This document shows, piece after piece, positions 28,679 to 37,205 of a stretch of 64,000 bases of DNA (position 1 is its first letter; every line of letters starts with the position of its first letter). A model generated the notes under the pieces. It did no database searches. It saw nothing but the letters and a program-made list of their open reading frames with translations, and was not told the origin of the DNA. Where the stretch lies: NCBI GenBank assembly GCA_026874595.1, contig JAPPUL010000079.1, positions 1,729,001 to 1,793,000 on the forward strand, in the 5' to 3' direction. A program made the translations under genes and the position numbers. This stretch comes from Sipunculus nudus. Its lineage: Eukaryota > Annelida > Sipuncula > Golfingiida > Sipunculidae.

Positions 28679-29184
28679 ACTTATTACAAGTCCAACATGA
28701 TCTTTATTAATACCTTTATCAATCTTAAGAAGATGCTTTCTATAAAGCACTACTATCTAAATAAGCTTTAAAATACCTTTTAGAAAACTTTTATTGTTTT
28801 GGACTCTCTCATATTTGAACATTTATGAATAAGAAACGTATAACATTATTTGAATAGGTCCTACAAGATAACTAAAACTTTATAAAATAGGAAATATTTT
28901 ATTGAAAAAAAGTATTTTTTTTGCATAACAAGCCTTCTTAGTTTGAAAACACCCGAACTTATTCACTGGGCTTGAAATATCAAGCTAATTTGTTAGGGCT
29001 GAATCAGGTATTAGCAACTTACAATCCTATACTTATACTATATAAACAATAGGTTATTATTCTAAAGCGTATATTTATATATTTCCCATCTTTTTTAAAA
29101 TTGTTTAGTATTTTATTAAATTAATTTAATATAGATCATTTTTAAAGAATATTTAGTTAGTAAAGTATATTTAAGGACAGTTAT
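28679..29184. other. 506-base non-coding gap between divergent tRNA-Thr and ribBA
   Basis: No credible gene is seen. It must hold the promoter of the tRNA-secE-rpoC transcript (minus strand) and that of ribBA (plus strand). A perfect hairpin GCTTGA-AATA-TCAAGC lies at 28970-28985, without a following T run. I looked for the FMN-riboswitch core before ribBA and did not find it. The hairpin could belong to a small RNA or an operator. Confidence 0.55.
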
Positions 29185-30402
29185 ATGAGTTTTGATGTTG
29201 GAGCCGGACTTTCTCCTTTGGATGAAGTTATAGAGGATTTTAAGCAAGGCAAGATGGTTATATTAGTAGATAAGGAGGATAGGGAAAATGAAGGAGATCT
29301 TGTAATAGCAGCCGAACATTGTACAGCGGACGTTATTAACTTTATGGCAAAGTACGCCCGAGGACTTATCTGCGTTCCCCTAACTCCCGAACGACTTACA
29401 TATTTAGAACTTGACCAAATGGTAAGCCGAAATACAGCCTCCTTTAGTACAGCATTTACAATCTCAGTTGATGCAAAGGAAGGTACCACAACAGGAATAT
29501 CAGCAAAAGACAGAGCAAAAACAGTAAAAGACTTAATAGATCCTGCTACACTCCCAAGTAGTTTAGCACGTCCTGGACATATATTTCCACTTAAAGCGAA
29601 AAAAGGAGGAGTTTTGGTAAGGGCAGGCCAAACGGAAGGCTCTATAGACCTTTGTAATCTTGCAGGGTTATATCCAGGTTCTGTTATATGTGAGATTATG
29701 AACGATGATGGGACAATGGCCCGAATGAGCGATCTTAAGAAGTTTGCTAAGGAACATAATCTTAAGATAGTATCTATTGCCCAGATAATAGAATATAGGA
29801 GGCAGCGAGAAAAGCTTATCGAGCGTGCAAGCCAGGCAAACTTGCCTACAGTATATGGCGAGTTTAAGATAATAGTATACAAAAACGAAATAGATACTAA
29901 AGAGCATATAGCACTTGTATACGGTGATATAAAAAGCCGTGAATCTGTTCTTGTTAGGGTACACTCAGAATGTATAACAGGTGATGTATTTTCTTCATTA
30001 CGTTGTGATTGTGGTACTCAGCTTGATATGGCATTGAAGATAATATCTTCTGAGGGAGCAGGGGTCTGTCTTTATATGCGTCAGGAGGGACGTGGAATAG
30101 GTCTTCATAATAAAATAAAAGCATACGCCTTGCAGGATAAGGGTCTTGATACGGTTGAGGCTAATCGGGAACTTGGTTTTAGTGAGGACTTAAGGGATTA
30201 TGGGCTTGGAGCACAGATTTTAAAGGACCTTGGTCTTACAAAAATAAAACTTCTTACAAACAATCCAAAAAAGATAATAGCAATAAAAGGCTATCATTTA
30301 GATGTGGTAAAGCGGGTGCCGATAGTGGTTGAGGCAAGTAAAGAAAATAAAGCTTATCTTAAAACCAAGCAAAAAAAGATGGGACATTTCTTTGATTTTT
30401 AA
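29185..30402 (+). CDS. ribBA: Bifunctional DHBP synthase / GTP cyclohydrolase II
   Basis: The 405-residue protein fuses the two entry enzymes of riboflavin synthesis. Residues about 8-208 are the RibB half, which makes 3,4-dihydroxy-2-butanone 4-phosphate from ribulose 5-phosphate; it shows [17 protein letters not shown] and the [12 protein letters not shown] strand. Residues about 215-405 are the RibA half, with the zinc-binding cysteines in [21 protein letters not shown] and the RQEGRGIGL motif. AAGGA lies seven bases before the ATG. No other rib gene or FMN riboswitch is seen nearby. Confidence 0.95.
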   Translation: MSFDVGAGLSPLDEVIEDFKQGKMVILVDKEDRENEGDLVIAAEHCTADVINFMAKYARGLICVPLTPERLTYLELDQMVSRNTASFSTAFTISVDAKEGTTTGISAKDRAKTVKDLIDPATLPSSLARPGHIFPLKAKKGGVLVRAGQTEGSIDLCNLAGLYPGSVICEIMNDDGTMARMSDLKKFAKEHNLKIVSIAQIIEYRRQREKLIERASQANLPTVYGEFKIIVYKNEIDTKEHIALVYGDIKSRESVLVRVHSECITGDVFSSLRCDCGTQLDMALKIISSEGAGVCLYMRQEGRGIGLHNKIKAYALQDKGLDTVEANRELGFSEDLRDYGLGAQILKDLGLTKIKLLTNNPKKIIAIKGYHLDVVKRVPIVVEASKENKAYLKTKQKKMGHFFDF

Positions 30403-30428
30403 GCCAATAAAGTATAGGTTAAATTGCT

Positions 30429-31415
30429 TTGGCATATAAAGAAGATAGAAAAGAAGATATAAAAGAAGATATAAAAGAAGATAGAACAAGTAACTTAAGA
30501 GCTTTTATAAGATATATAAAACTTGAGAAGGGACTTTCTGATAATACGTTAAAAGCTTATAGGAGCGATCTTGAGATATTCTTCTCGTTTTTGGATAAAG
30601 AGGGTACAGATTTTAGTCTAATCTCATCACACGATATAAGCAAATATTTTGTATATCGATTAGGGAAGGATAGGCTTGAGGGCAGGACATTATCTCGAAT
30701 ACACTCTAGTTTAAACTTGTTTTATAGCTTTCTAATACTTGAGGAAGTTATAAAAGACAATCCTCTTAAAGGAGTTAGAGCCCAGAGCAAGCCATTTCGC
30801 ATGCCATATAGCCTTAAAATAGAGGAAGTTGATAAATTAATAGACTTGCCATCGACATCTACCTATATAGGAATTCGTGATAGGGCGATTCTTGAACTTA
30901 TGTATTCCTGTGGGCTTCGAATAAGCGAGCTTGTAAATTGTAAGGTTAATTCATTTTACTTTGAAGAGGATATGTTACTTGTTGATGGTAAGGGTGAAAA
31001 ACAAAGGTTAGTCCCGATATCAAGCCGCGCACGTGATTATATTATAGAATATCTTTTAAATGTACGTCCAAAGTTTCTTAAAATGCAAACACATTCATAT
31101 GTATTTGTGAATGCTAAAAGGGGAGGGCAACTAAGTCGAAAAGGAGTTTGGAAGATAATAAAAGCTTATGCACGTGAACTTGGTCTTGAGAAGAGTGTAA
31201 GTCCTCACACACTAAGACATTCATTTGCAACACACCTTCTTGAGGCCGGAGCTGACCTACGGACTATACAGGAGCTGCTTGGGCATGAAAGCATAACAAC
31301 TACAACAGTCTATACGCATGTAAATAGAAAGAATCTGCGGGAGGCACATGCAAAGTATCATCCACTCGGAAGCAATATCAGTATGAAGTTTATTAGTATG
31401 ATTTTATTAGTATGA
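30429..31415 (+). CDS. Tyrosine recombinase of the XerC/XerD type
   Basis: The 328-residue protein resolves chromosome dimers or acts as a related tyrosine recombinase. The N-terminal SAM-like domain begins at about residue 22 (LRAFIRYIKLEKGLSDNTLKAY). The catalytic domain has Arg in YSCGLRISEL, HTLRHSFATHL, GHESITTTTVYTH with the terminal His and Tyr nucleophile. Residues 2-19 are an acidic-basic extension built from a 12-base tandem repeat (KEDIKEDIKED), absent from normal Xer proteins; translation could begin beyond it. The C-terminal dozen residues (ISMKFISMILLV) are also extra. It overlaps aroB by nine bases, tail to tail. XerC versus XerD is not decided. Confidence 0.9.
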   Translation: MAYKEDRKEDIKEDIKEDRTSNLRAFIRYIKLEKGLSDNTLKAYRSDLEIFFSFLDKEGTDFSLISSHDISKYFVYRLGKDRLEGRTLSRIHSSLNLFYSFLILEEVIKDNPLKGVRAQSKPFRMPYSLKIEEVDKLIDLPSTSTYIGIRDRAILELMYSCGLRISELVNCKVNSFYFEEDMLLVDGKGEKQRLVPISSRARDYIIEYLLNVRPKFLKMQTHSYVFVNAKRGGQLSRKGVWKIIKAYARELGLEKSVSPHTLRHSFATHLLEAGADLRTIQELLGHESITTTTVYTHVNRKNLREAHAKYHPLGSNISMKFISMILLV

Positions 31416-32522
31416 TTCTTTAATAGCTTGTAAAACGATATCATCACAAACGCTTAAAGAAAAAAGATTAGAATCAAGACAAACCATAGAACCAATATTT
31501 CTTGGCAATGAGTAATGCACTTTATTTTTAAATGTCTTTTTATCAAGGAATGTAGCCTTTAAAATATCCTCAGGTAATAGATTATTTGGTATGGATATAG
31601 GTAAACCAAAGTCCTTTAGAAGCTTTTTAATTCTTTCTAAGTCTTTGTTTTTTAGATAACCCATCTTACTTGAGATAAGAGATTCCACAATCATGCCAAT
31701 TGCAACGCACTCTCCATGCAGCATACCGTAGTCCATAATGCTTTCAATTGCGTGCCCTATGGTATGTCCAAAGTTTAATATCTTTCTAATATTACCTTCT
31801 TTTTCATCAAGCTGTACAACCTCTCGCTTTATTATGCAATTGCGTTCAATAAGACAAGACAAGATACTTTTATTCTTTGCAAGTATTTTGTCTTTGTTCT
31901 TTTCTATTACCATAAACAGGTTCTTATCTTTGATAATAGCATGTTTAATGACCTCGGCCATGCCGGCCCTAAAGTCTTTATCAGGCAGAGAATCTAAAGT
32001 ATTAGGGTCAATTATAACACAAAGAGGTTGATGGAAGGCTCCGATTAAGTTTTTGCCATACTTAGTGTCAATACCGGTTTTGCCACCTATGCTGCTATCT
32101 ATTTGAGCAAGTAAAGAGGTTGGAACTTGAATAAAAGGTATGCCTCGATTAAAAGTAGCAGCTGTAAAGCCCCCAAGGTCGCCGACAACGCCGCCTCCCA
32201 AAGCAATTATAAAACTATCGCGAGTAAACTTATTTTCGAACATAAAGCTTTCTATTTTGATTTTGGTATTAATATTCTTTTGCTTTTCTCCGGCCTCAAA
32301 ATAGAATATCCATGCTGAAAGCCCTTTATTTGCAAGGCTTTGTAACAAGCTCTTACCATATAGGGGAAAAACATTTGAGTCAGTTAAGATTAGGATTTTT
32401 CTTTCTTTAAGGTTTTGGTTTTGAGAAATAGTATCTGGAATAGTTTCAAAAGCGCCTTGATTGATTAATATTTTATAAGAGAGGTCAAGTTGTTTTTTAA
32501 GGTTTAGATTTACAGTTTTCAA
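31407..32522 (-). CDS. aroB: 3-dehydroquinate synthase
   Basis: AroB converts DAHP to 3-dehydroquinate, the step before AroQ. The 371-residue protein has the NAD-binding ILTDSNVFPLYG region, the GGGVVGDLGGFTAATFNRGIPF signature near residue 105, the metal-ligand segment KHAIIKD, and the zinc histidines in LNFGHTIGHAIE and MLHGECVAIGM. Length and motifs are standard. T/C-ended codons fit a minus-strand gene in this block. Confidence 0.95.
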   Translation of the reverse strand: MKTVNLNLKKQLDLSYKILINQGAFETIPDTISQNQNLKERKILILTDSNVFPLYGKSLLQSLANKGLSAWIFYFEAGEKQKNINTKIKIESFMFENKFTRDSFIIALGGGVVGDLGGFTAATFNRGIPFIQVPTSLLAQIDSSIGGKTGIDTKYGKNLIGAFHQPLCVIIDPNTLDSLPDKDFRAGMAEVIKHAIIKDKNLFMVIEKNKDKILAKNKSILSCLIERNCIIKREVVQLDEKEGNIRKILNFGHTIGHAIESIMDYGMLHGECVAIGMIVESLISSKMGYLKNKDLERIKKLLKDFGLPISIPNNLLPEDILKATFLDKKTFKNKVHYSLPRNIGSMVCLDSNLFSLSVCDDIVLQAIKESY

Positions 32523-32641
32523 AAGAGTTATCCTTTATTTTGTAGATTTGCTATTTTGTTATTTTTAAGGATAAATAAAAATATAATTATTAAGTTATTA
32601 AAAAAAGGGGCTTTATTTATAAAGTAAAATGGAAAAGAAGA

Positions 32642-33223
32642 ATGCTTAAGTTTTTGTTTATTTTGCTATTGGCCTACGCAACTTACCAGATATACAAACG
32701 GTTTATAAAAGGGGATGGTGGCCCTGGTGAGGACGGGGGTATGTATGTAAGAGCGAAGGAGTTGCTAGAAAAGCTATTTAGAAGGAAGAGCTATTATACA
32801 TTAAAAGAGCAAGACATTTTGCAGATAGCCAAAGAAAGGGGAGGAGTTTTGAGTGCATTTTCGCTTGCAATGGAAACAGGCACGGAGGTAGAGCGGTCGA
32901 AGGGGGAGCTTGAAAAGCTAGTGGCAAAGGGCTATGCAGAGCTTAAGCTATCCGATAGGGGACTTTACGTATATGAGTTTAGTAGTTTTAAAAGTGTTTA
33001 TGATAATGACCTAATGAAGAAGAAGATACTAGAGTGTGCCCGAGCTTGTGGAGGGCGAGTTAGTGCTTTGGATGTGGCAACGGAAGTAAATATATCAGTT
33101 GAGCAGTCACAGGATATGTTAGAAGAGCTTGTAATGGGAGGACATGCGAAGTCCGAAGTGGTTTCTTATGGGACGATATATGAGTTTCCTAGGATAAGGC
33201 GTAAGAATGTGTTTGGGTTTTGA
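32642..33223 (+). CDS. Membrane-anchored protein with two tandem winged-helix-like domains
   Basis: The 193-residue protein begins with a short membrane anchor (residues 2-16) and a Gly-rich linker. Two similar segments follow: about residues 62-120 (DILQIAKERGGVLSAFSLAM ... VAKGYAEL ... YVYEF) and 125-185 (KILECARACGGRVSALDVAT ... VMGGHAKS ... TIYEFP). The shared pattern of helix, GGxxSAxxxA turn, helix, then xxGxA and a YEF strand is that of MarR/ROK-like winged helices. An internal duplication is clear; DNA or protein binding is inferred. I do not recognise a named family. Confidence 0.7.
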   Translation: MLKFLFILLLAYATYQIYKRFIKGDGGPGEDGGMYVRAKELLEKLFRRKSYYTLKEQDILQIAKERGGVLSAFSLAMETGTEVERSKGELEKLVAKGYAELKLSDRGLYVYEFSSFKSVYDNDLMKKKILECARACGGRVSALDVATEVNISVEQSQDMLEELVMGGHAKSEVVSYGTIYEFPRIRRKNVFGF

Positions 33224-33273
33224 TGCTATTGTTTTTTTTAATGCTATACAAAGTGGGGCGTTGAGGGATATAA

Positions 33274-34197
33274 TTGTTAAATGAAGGACAAAAAGGCTTA
33301 ATATGTATGTATGCCTGTTGTGGGGGAGGGTATGGTTTTGGACATACGAGACGGCTTTTGAACTTGAGCTATAGTTTAAGAGGCTATAGGATACGTTTTT
33401 TTATAAAAGGCTTAATACCTGATTTTGTAAAAGAATTTGGAGTAGAAGGAGGGGATGTAGGGGAGGGTATGGATGTAGAGATAGCAGGGGTAGAAGGGCT
33501 TGATGAGGTAATAGAGTATGTAAATAAAGTCCGTCCATTAGTTTTAATCCACGATGCAAGAGACAGCAAGACCTGGTACATAAAAGAGCTTATAAAGTGT
33601 ACAAAAGTAATCACACTAGATGATCATGGAGAAGGTAGCGTATGGGCTTTGGTAAAGATAAATGCGCTTCCTGTAGTTGAGAGGGGGAATGAGCTTAGCA
33701 GAAGTAACTTTGAGGGGTTTGAGTATATAATTTTAGATGAGTGGATAAAAAGAGAGGGGGATGATAAAGAGGTTTTAGCTAGGGTTAGAGTAAATGAAGA
33801 GGGGAGGGCAGGAGGGGGTGGATATGAGCTACTGATAAGTTTCGGTGGAGAGGATCCATACGGGCTTACAAGATTGTGTTATGATATGTTAACAAAGGGA
33901 AGAGAATCGGGAGCAAAGCCTAAATATAAGTTAAATATAGTGCTTGGTCCTCTATATAAGGGGGAGAATAATTTTGTTAAAGCGGACAAAGTATCTAAGG
34001 GTCTTTCCCGCTCTGAGTATATAGAGGAGTTAAAGAAGTCGGATGTAGTTATAACGTCGTTTGGGATGACGGTGTATGAAGGATTATACTTGCGTAAAAG
34101 GGTTTTTACCTTAAACCCGACAAAATATCATAACAATCTCTCAAAAGAGCTATCAAATGAGCTAGGAGAGGTAAAAAACGCTTGGAGTTCTAAATAA
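33274..34197 (+). CDS. PseG/SpsG-like sugar-nucleotide transferase domain, C terminus lost to a frameshift
   Basis: The 307-residue frame starts at TTG 33274 (GAGGG seven bases upstream). It has the GT-B/PseG pattern: CGGGYGFGHTRRLL near residue 15 (glycine loop with catalytic His), VLIHDARD, then the second domain with LLISFGGEDPYGLT near residue 187 and VVITSFGMTVYEGLYLRKR near 255. PseG cleaves UDP-sugars in pseudaminic acid synthesis; SpsG makes spore-coat sugars. The expected last helix is not in this frame: after an A6 run (34173-34178) the reading ends in NAWSSK, while the neighbouring frame continues with a fitting helix. See the next gene; the two appear to be one original coding unit. 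Confidence 0.75.
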   Translation: MLNEGQKGLICMYACCGGGYGFGHTRRLLNLSYSLRGYRIRFFIKGLIPDFVKEFGVEGGDVGEGMDVEIAGVEGLDEVIEYVNKVRPLVLIHDARDSKTWYIKELIKCTKVITLDDHGEGSVWALVKINALPVVERGNELSRSNFEGFEYIILDEWIKREGDDKEVLARVRVNEEGRAGGGGYELLISFGGEDPYGLTRLCYDMLTKGRESGAKPKYKLNIVLGPLYKGENNFVKADKVSKGLSRSEYIEELKKSDVVITSFGMTVYEGLYLRKRVFTLNPTKYHNNLSKELSNELGEVKNAWSSK

Positions 34198-34249
34198 GGC
34201 TACGGATGCCTTTAATAAAGCAAAGCTTTTAAATGAGCTTATATCTAGC

Positions 34250-35305
34250 TTGAATAATGAGGTGATTAAGGGTGTAGATTTTATGTGTTATGAGGGATTG
34301 TCTTTAATGGGAGGAGAACGTGTTGGAGCTGTAGTAGAAGAGGTAATAAAGCGATCTGAGGATAAATGTCCGATATGCGAAAGTCATGGGCGAGTGTATG
34401 AAAGGGAAGGATATATAAACTCTTATTATTGCTATAGTTGTAAGAGTTTTTATAGGAGCAAGGGGTATAAATGCGGGATTAAATATAGCGACAGTTATTT
34501 TACGGATGAATATAAGAATCAGTATGGGAAGACGTATTTAGAGGACAAAGAAAATATAAACAGATTTAATAGATATCGAATAAAGATAATTAAGGAGTTA
34601 TTGCATGGCATGGGAGGGGGGGGGATAGGGGAGGGAGGTATTTTTGGCAAAACTCTCTTATCTGCTGGGAATGTAGATGTAGATGTAGGGGATGATAAAA
34701 TAAAGCTGCTTGAGGTAGGGAGTGGGCTAGGTTTTTTTCTTGAACTTGCGAAAGAGGAGTTAGATGCAAAATGTTATGGAATAGAGCTATCTAGTTATGG
34801 TAGTAGATATGCAAATGAAGAGCTTGGCCTTAATGTATTGCAGATAGATTTTTCTAAGTTTTTGTGTGAAGGAGATATTGTGCGATCTAGTAAAGATTTT
34901 GTTATGGTAGAGGGGGGATATGATATATTATGTGGGTGGTATTACCTTGAGCATAATGCAGATTTTGCAGAGGTTTTGGGGAAGATGAAAAAGCTGCTTA
35001 AGGAGGGTGGTTTATTATGCCTATCAACGCCAAACTGTAGTGGAATAAGCTTTAAGAGGGACAAATCAGGCTATATAAATAAGATACCAAAAGATCATTA
35101 TATAGAGTTCTCGCCGTGGTCGCTAAGCAAGTTGTTGGAGGGAATAGGTTTTGTGATAGAACATATAGAATATAGGGGTCTATATTTTGAAAGGATAATA
35201 AGGAGTAAGAGGTATCAGAAGTTACTTAAGGTAATACGACGGCCACTACTTTATTATTACAAACGCTATGGGGATACATTTGAAATATACGCACGAAAAG
35301 CTTGA
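34250..35305 (+). CDS. Zinc-finger plus SAM-dependent methyltransferase, probably the second half of the upstream gene
   Basis: The frame is open from 34175, well before the first start-like codon (TTG 34250). The part before residue 35 (NKAKLLNELI upstream, then GGERVGAVVEEVI) reads as the missing end of the PseG-like domain. Then comes a Cys4 site (CPICESHG ... CYSCKS, about residues 44-65), as in C-methyltransferases of sugar pathways, and a class I methyltransferase with motif I LLEVGSGLGFFLELA and YDILCGWYYLEH. A G9 tract (34616-34624) encodes a Gly-rich insert. It likely modifies a surface glycan sugar. It is the second half of a split gene or a coupled partner. Confidence 0.75.
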   Translation: MNNEVIKGVDFMCYEGLSLMGGERVGAVVEEVIKRSEDKCPICESHGRVYEREGYINSYYCYSCKSFYRSKGYKCGIKYSDSYFTDEYKNQYGKTYLEDKENINRFNRYRIKIIKELLHGMGGGGIGEGGIFGKTLLSAGNVDVDVGDDKIKLLEVGSGLGFFLELAKEELDAKCYGIELSSYGSRYANEELGLNVLQIDFSKFLCEGDIVRSSKDFVMVEGGYDILCGWYYLEHNADFAEVLGKMKKLLKEGGLLCLSTPNCSGISFKRDKSGYINKIPKDHYIEFSPWSLSKLLEGIGFVIEHIEYRGLYFERIIRSKRYQKLLKVIRRPLLYYYKRYGDTFEIYARKA

Positions 35306-35426
35306 TAAGCTATAATAATCTAGACTTAGGTAGAAAATATTTATATGTAAAGAAAAGAAGTATCTATATTAAAGAAAAGAACAGCTTTTGTTTTGTTTTG
35401 TGTAGTTATTAAAATAAAGTATGATT

Positions 35427-35618
35427 TTATTTATTGTCATAGAAAGTAAAATTGTCTTCAATTTTAATAGACCGAATGATTTGGTCAATATCGATTTTAT
35501 CAAAAGAAAGATAAACGTTATTATGATTTGTTAATATATTATCATCTAGGTTCTCTAAAGGATTGACTAAAAGGTCTTCCAAAGGGATATTCATGTGAAT
35601 ATCTTTGTTATTTTGCAT
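35427..35618 (-). CDS. Small acidic protein of unknown function (63 aa)
   Basis: The frame starts at ATG 35618 with GGAG eight bases upstream. It uses the T/C-ended codons typical of minus-strand genes in this region, which supports a real gene. The product is acidic, rich in Asn, Asp and Ile, with no Cys and no membrane segment. It resembles no family I know. It is transcribed divergently from the cobalamin-regulated unit. Confidence 0.5.
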   Translation of the reverse strand: MQNNKDIHMNIPLEDLLVNPLENLDDNILTNHNNVYLSFDKIDIDQIIRSIKIEDNFTFYDNK

Positions 35619-35686
35619 AAAATCATCTCCAAATTGCTATACTAAAGAATGTTAATGAACAAAGAGTATATTTTTCGGAAAAACTA

Positions 35687-35715
35687 TTGACGTATTTGAC
35701 TAATGAGAGTATATT
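35687..35715 (+). promoter_or_regulatory. Sigma70-type promoter of the cobalamin-riboswitch operon
   Basis: TTGACG (35687-35692) and TATATT (35710-35715) are separated by exactly 17 bases. It is placed about 70 bases before the riboswitch aptamer, so the leader would contain the whole element. Confidence 0.6.
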
Positions 35716-35784
35716 TAATTTTTCAGTTTTAATTGCCTTTATTGCCTTGCATGGAGAGTTTCAGAGTTGTATGGAGAGTTTAGT

Positions 35785-35957
35785 TCAAGTGAAACGTTTA
35801 ATAAGGCTTACGACACAATAAAATAAATTAAGCAAGTTTAGTGAATTTTGTGCGGAAGAAGGATGGAATTTCCTCGCTAACGGGTAACTGTAAAAGTCAG
35901 ATACGCATATTTCACCTAATTTCTTAAGTAAAGTTTCTCGTACCCGTTTGTAATTAC
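35785..35957 (+). ncRNA. Cobalamin riboswitch with compensatory L5-L13 pairing
   Basis: The core block reads GCGGAAG ... GGATGGAATTTCC ... GCTAACGGGTAACTGTAA ... AGTCAGATACGC, in the order of the Rfam cobalamin aptamer (GGGAA, GGTG-AA-TCC, CCGC-ACTGT, AGYCAG-ATACC). Closing helices are visible: GTGAAA (35789-35794) with TTTCAC (35910-35915), and TGCG near 35851 with CGCA near 35904. AACGGGTA (35879-35886) is perfectly complementary to TACCCGTT (35941-35948), the place of the L5-L13 kissing loop; here CGGGT replaces the usual CCCGC, with a matching partner. Adenosyl- or hydroxocobalamin binding would repress the barrel and cbi genes downstream. The wider 35619-36109 gap holds only this element and its promoter. 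Confidence 0.78.
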
Positions 35958-36109
35958 TGAGGCTTTGTGTATGAAAATCAAATCACAACAGACTAATTGC
36001 AAATAAAATTACACATAAGCTGTGGTAATTCTAATGTTTATAGATAAAGTTTTATAAATATTAGAATTTAAGAGTGAGATATTTTAAAAAAATTTGGGAG
36101 GAGTTTAAA

Positions 36110-37186
36110 ATGAAACTAAAATATCAAATGGTGGTATTTATTGCCTTAGTAGCGGTGTTGCTCTGTGGGCAAAACGGATTTAGCCAAGAAAGCAAGAAGA
36201 AGATAGGACATATAAAGCCTATCTTAGCGCTTGATACCCTAGGCTCTGTAAATCTACACCAGGCTAAAAAACATGAGGTAAATTTCTCAATCTATAAAGC
36301 AGTACTAGGTCTTGAGGCTGAGATAACAGAATATATGCTTTTACACTTCAGTGCAAATTATGCAAGTGATATAGCAGGGGATAATCATACATTTGGAATA
36401 GACGGTGCATTTGGGGAGATAACCTTTTCGAAGACAGTGCCGTTCTTCACAAAGGTGGGAGCTTATACACTTGAAACGTCGATAACGGAGGATAACTCAC
36501 CTTTTGTGCATCAAAATAATCATATTATTTCCTATGGTTCAGCAAGTGCAACAGCAATACAGCTTGGGTTTAAGTATGGGGACGTGGTTAGAGTGGGGTT
36601 TGGGTTTTACAATGCATTTGATGGGACAAAGCCATCTGATGGGTCAAAGTGGTTTGTAAGGCCAAAGAATTATTTTGCTTATATACATGCAAATTATATA
36701 GGAGAGAATCTTACATTTATGTTTAATGCATCCTTCACCTCAAATATGAATATAGAAGGTGCTTTAGATAATGATACAGATACACTTGCAATAGTAGATG
36801 CTTTTTATAGCATAGCAGCTGAGTTTGTATTTAAACAAAAGAATGCGCATTATCTATTTGCAGTGGTAGCCCCGCGGGTAATAGTGCTTAGGTTTGAGGG
36901 AGCATATATAGGAGATAAATTTGATGCGGGAGCTTATGGCAGTTATATAGTAAGAAAAAAGGGTGAAGAGAGTGTATTGCTTCCGGGAGTTGGGACATTA
37001 TCTGTTGGTACATTTGATCCTCCACTTAGATTTGGTGTTATGGCAAAATACAAGCCGTTTGACGGGTTTGAAGTAGGTTTTGAGGGATATTATGATGTTG
37101 ATGTGCTTAATGAGATTAATGGATATAGTATAGGTCTTGGAATATTTTTAAGGTTTACCTTGCCGGACCACTTATTTTACTTTTAA
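36110..37186 (+). CDS. Outer-membrane beta-barrel, first gene of the cobalamin-regulated cobalt operon
   Basis: From ATG 36110 (GGGAGGAG six bases upstream; the in-frame GTG 36074 is rejected) the 358-residue protein has a clear signal peptide ending GFSQES. The mature part alternates polar and hydrophobic residues as in beta strands (VNFSIYKAVLGLEAEI, YMLLHFSANYAS, VEVGFEGYYDVD) and ends in LFYF, a C-terminal aromatic signal for barrel insertion. There is no TonB box or plug domain that I can see. Lying between the riboswitch and cbiM, it may be a TonB-independent pore for cobalt or corrinoid. It resembles no named porin family I recognise. Confidence 0.72.
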   Translation: MKLKYQMVVFIALVAVLLCGQNGFSQESKKKIGHIKPILALDTLGSVNLHQAKKHEVNFSIYKAVLGLEAEITEYMLLHFSANYASDIAGDNHTFGIDGAFGEITFSKTVPFFTKVGAYTLETSITEDNSPFVHQNNHIISYGSASATAIQLGFKYGDVVRVGFGFYNAFDGTKPSDGSKWFVRPKNYFAYIHANYIGENLTFMFNASFTSNMNIEGALDNDTDTLAIVDAFYSIAAEFVFKQKNAHYLFAVVAPRVIVLRFEGAYIGDKFDAGAYGSYIVRKKGEESVLLPGVGTLSVGTFDPPLRFGVMAKYKPFDGFEVGFEGYYDVDVLNEINGYSIGLGIFLRFTLPDHLFYF

Positions 37187-37205
37187 GATAATAGGGTTAT
37201 AACTT

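Noticed and set aside
28860-29184. FMN riboswitch before ribBA
   Set aside because: The conserved aptamer core (GGGCGAAATTCCC-like and CCGGCGG-like blocks) is absent.
29181-29882. 233-aa minus-strand frame opposite ribBA
   Set aside because: Antisense to the conserved RibB half; no motif or ribosome-binding site.
34173-34179. Classical -1 frameshift heptamer A AAA AAC in phase
   Set aside because: The -1 frame stops at TAA 34191-34193 almost at once; the fitting continuation is the +1 frame, so canonical -1 frameshifting cannot join the domains.
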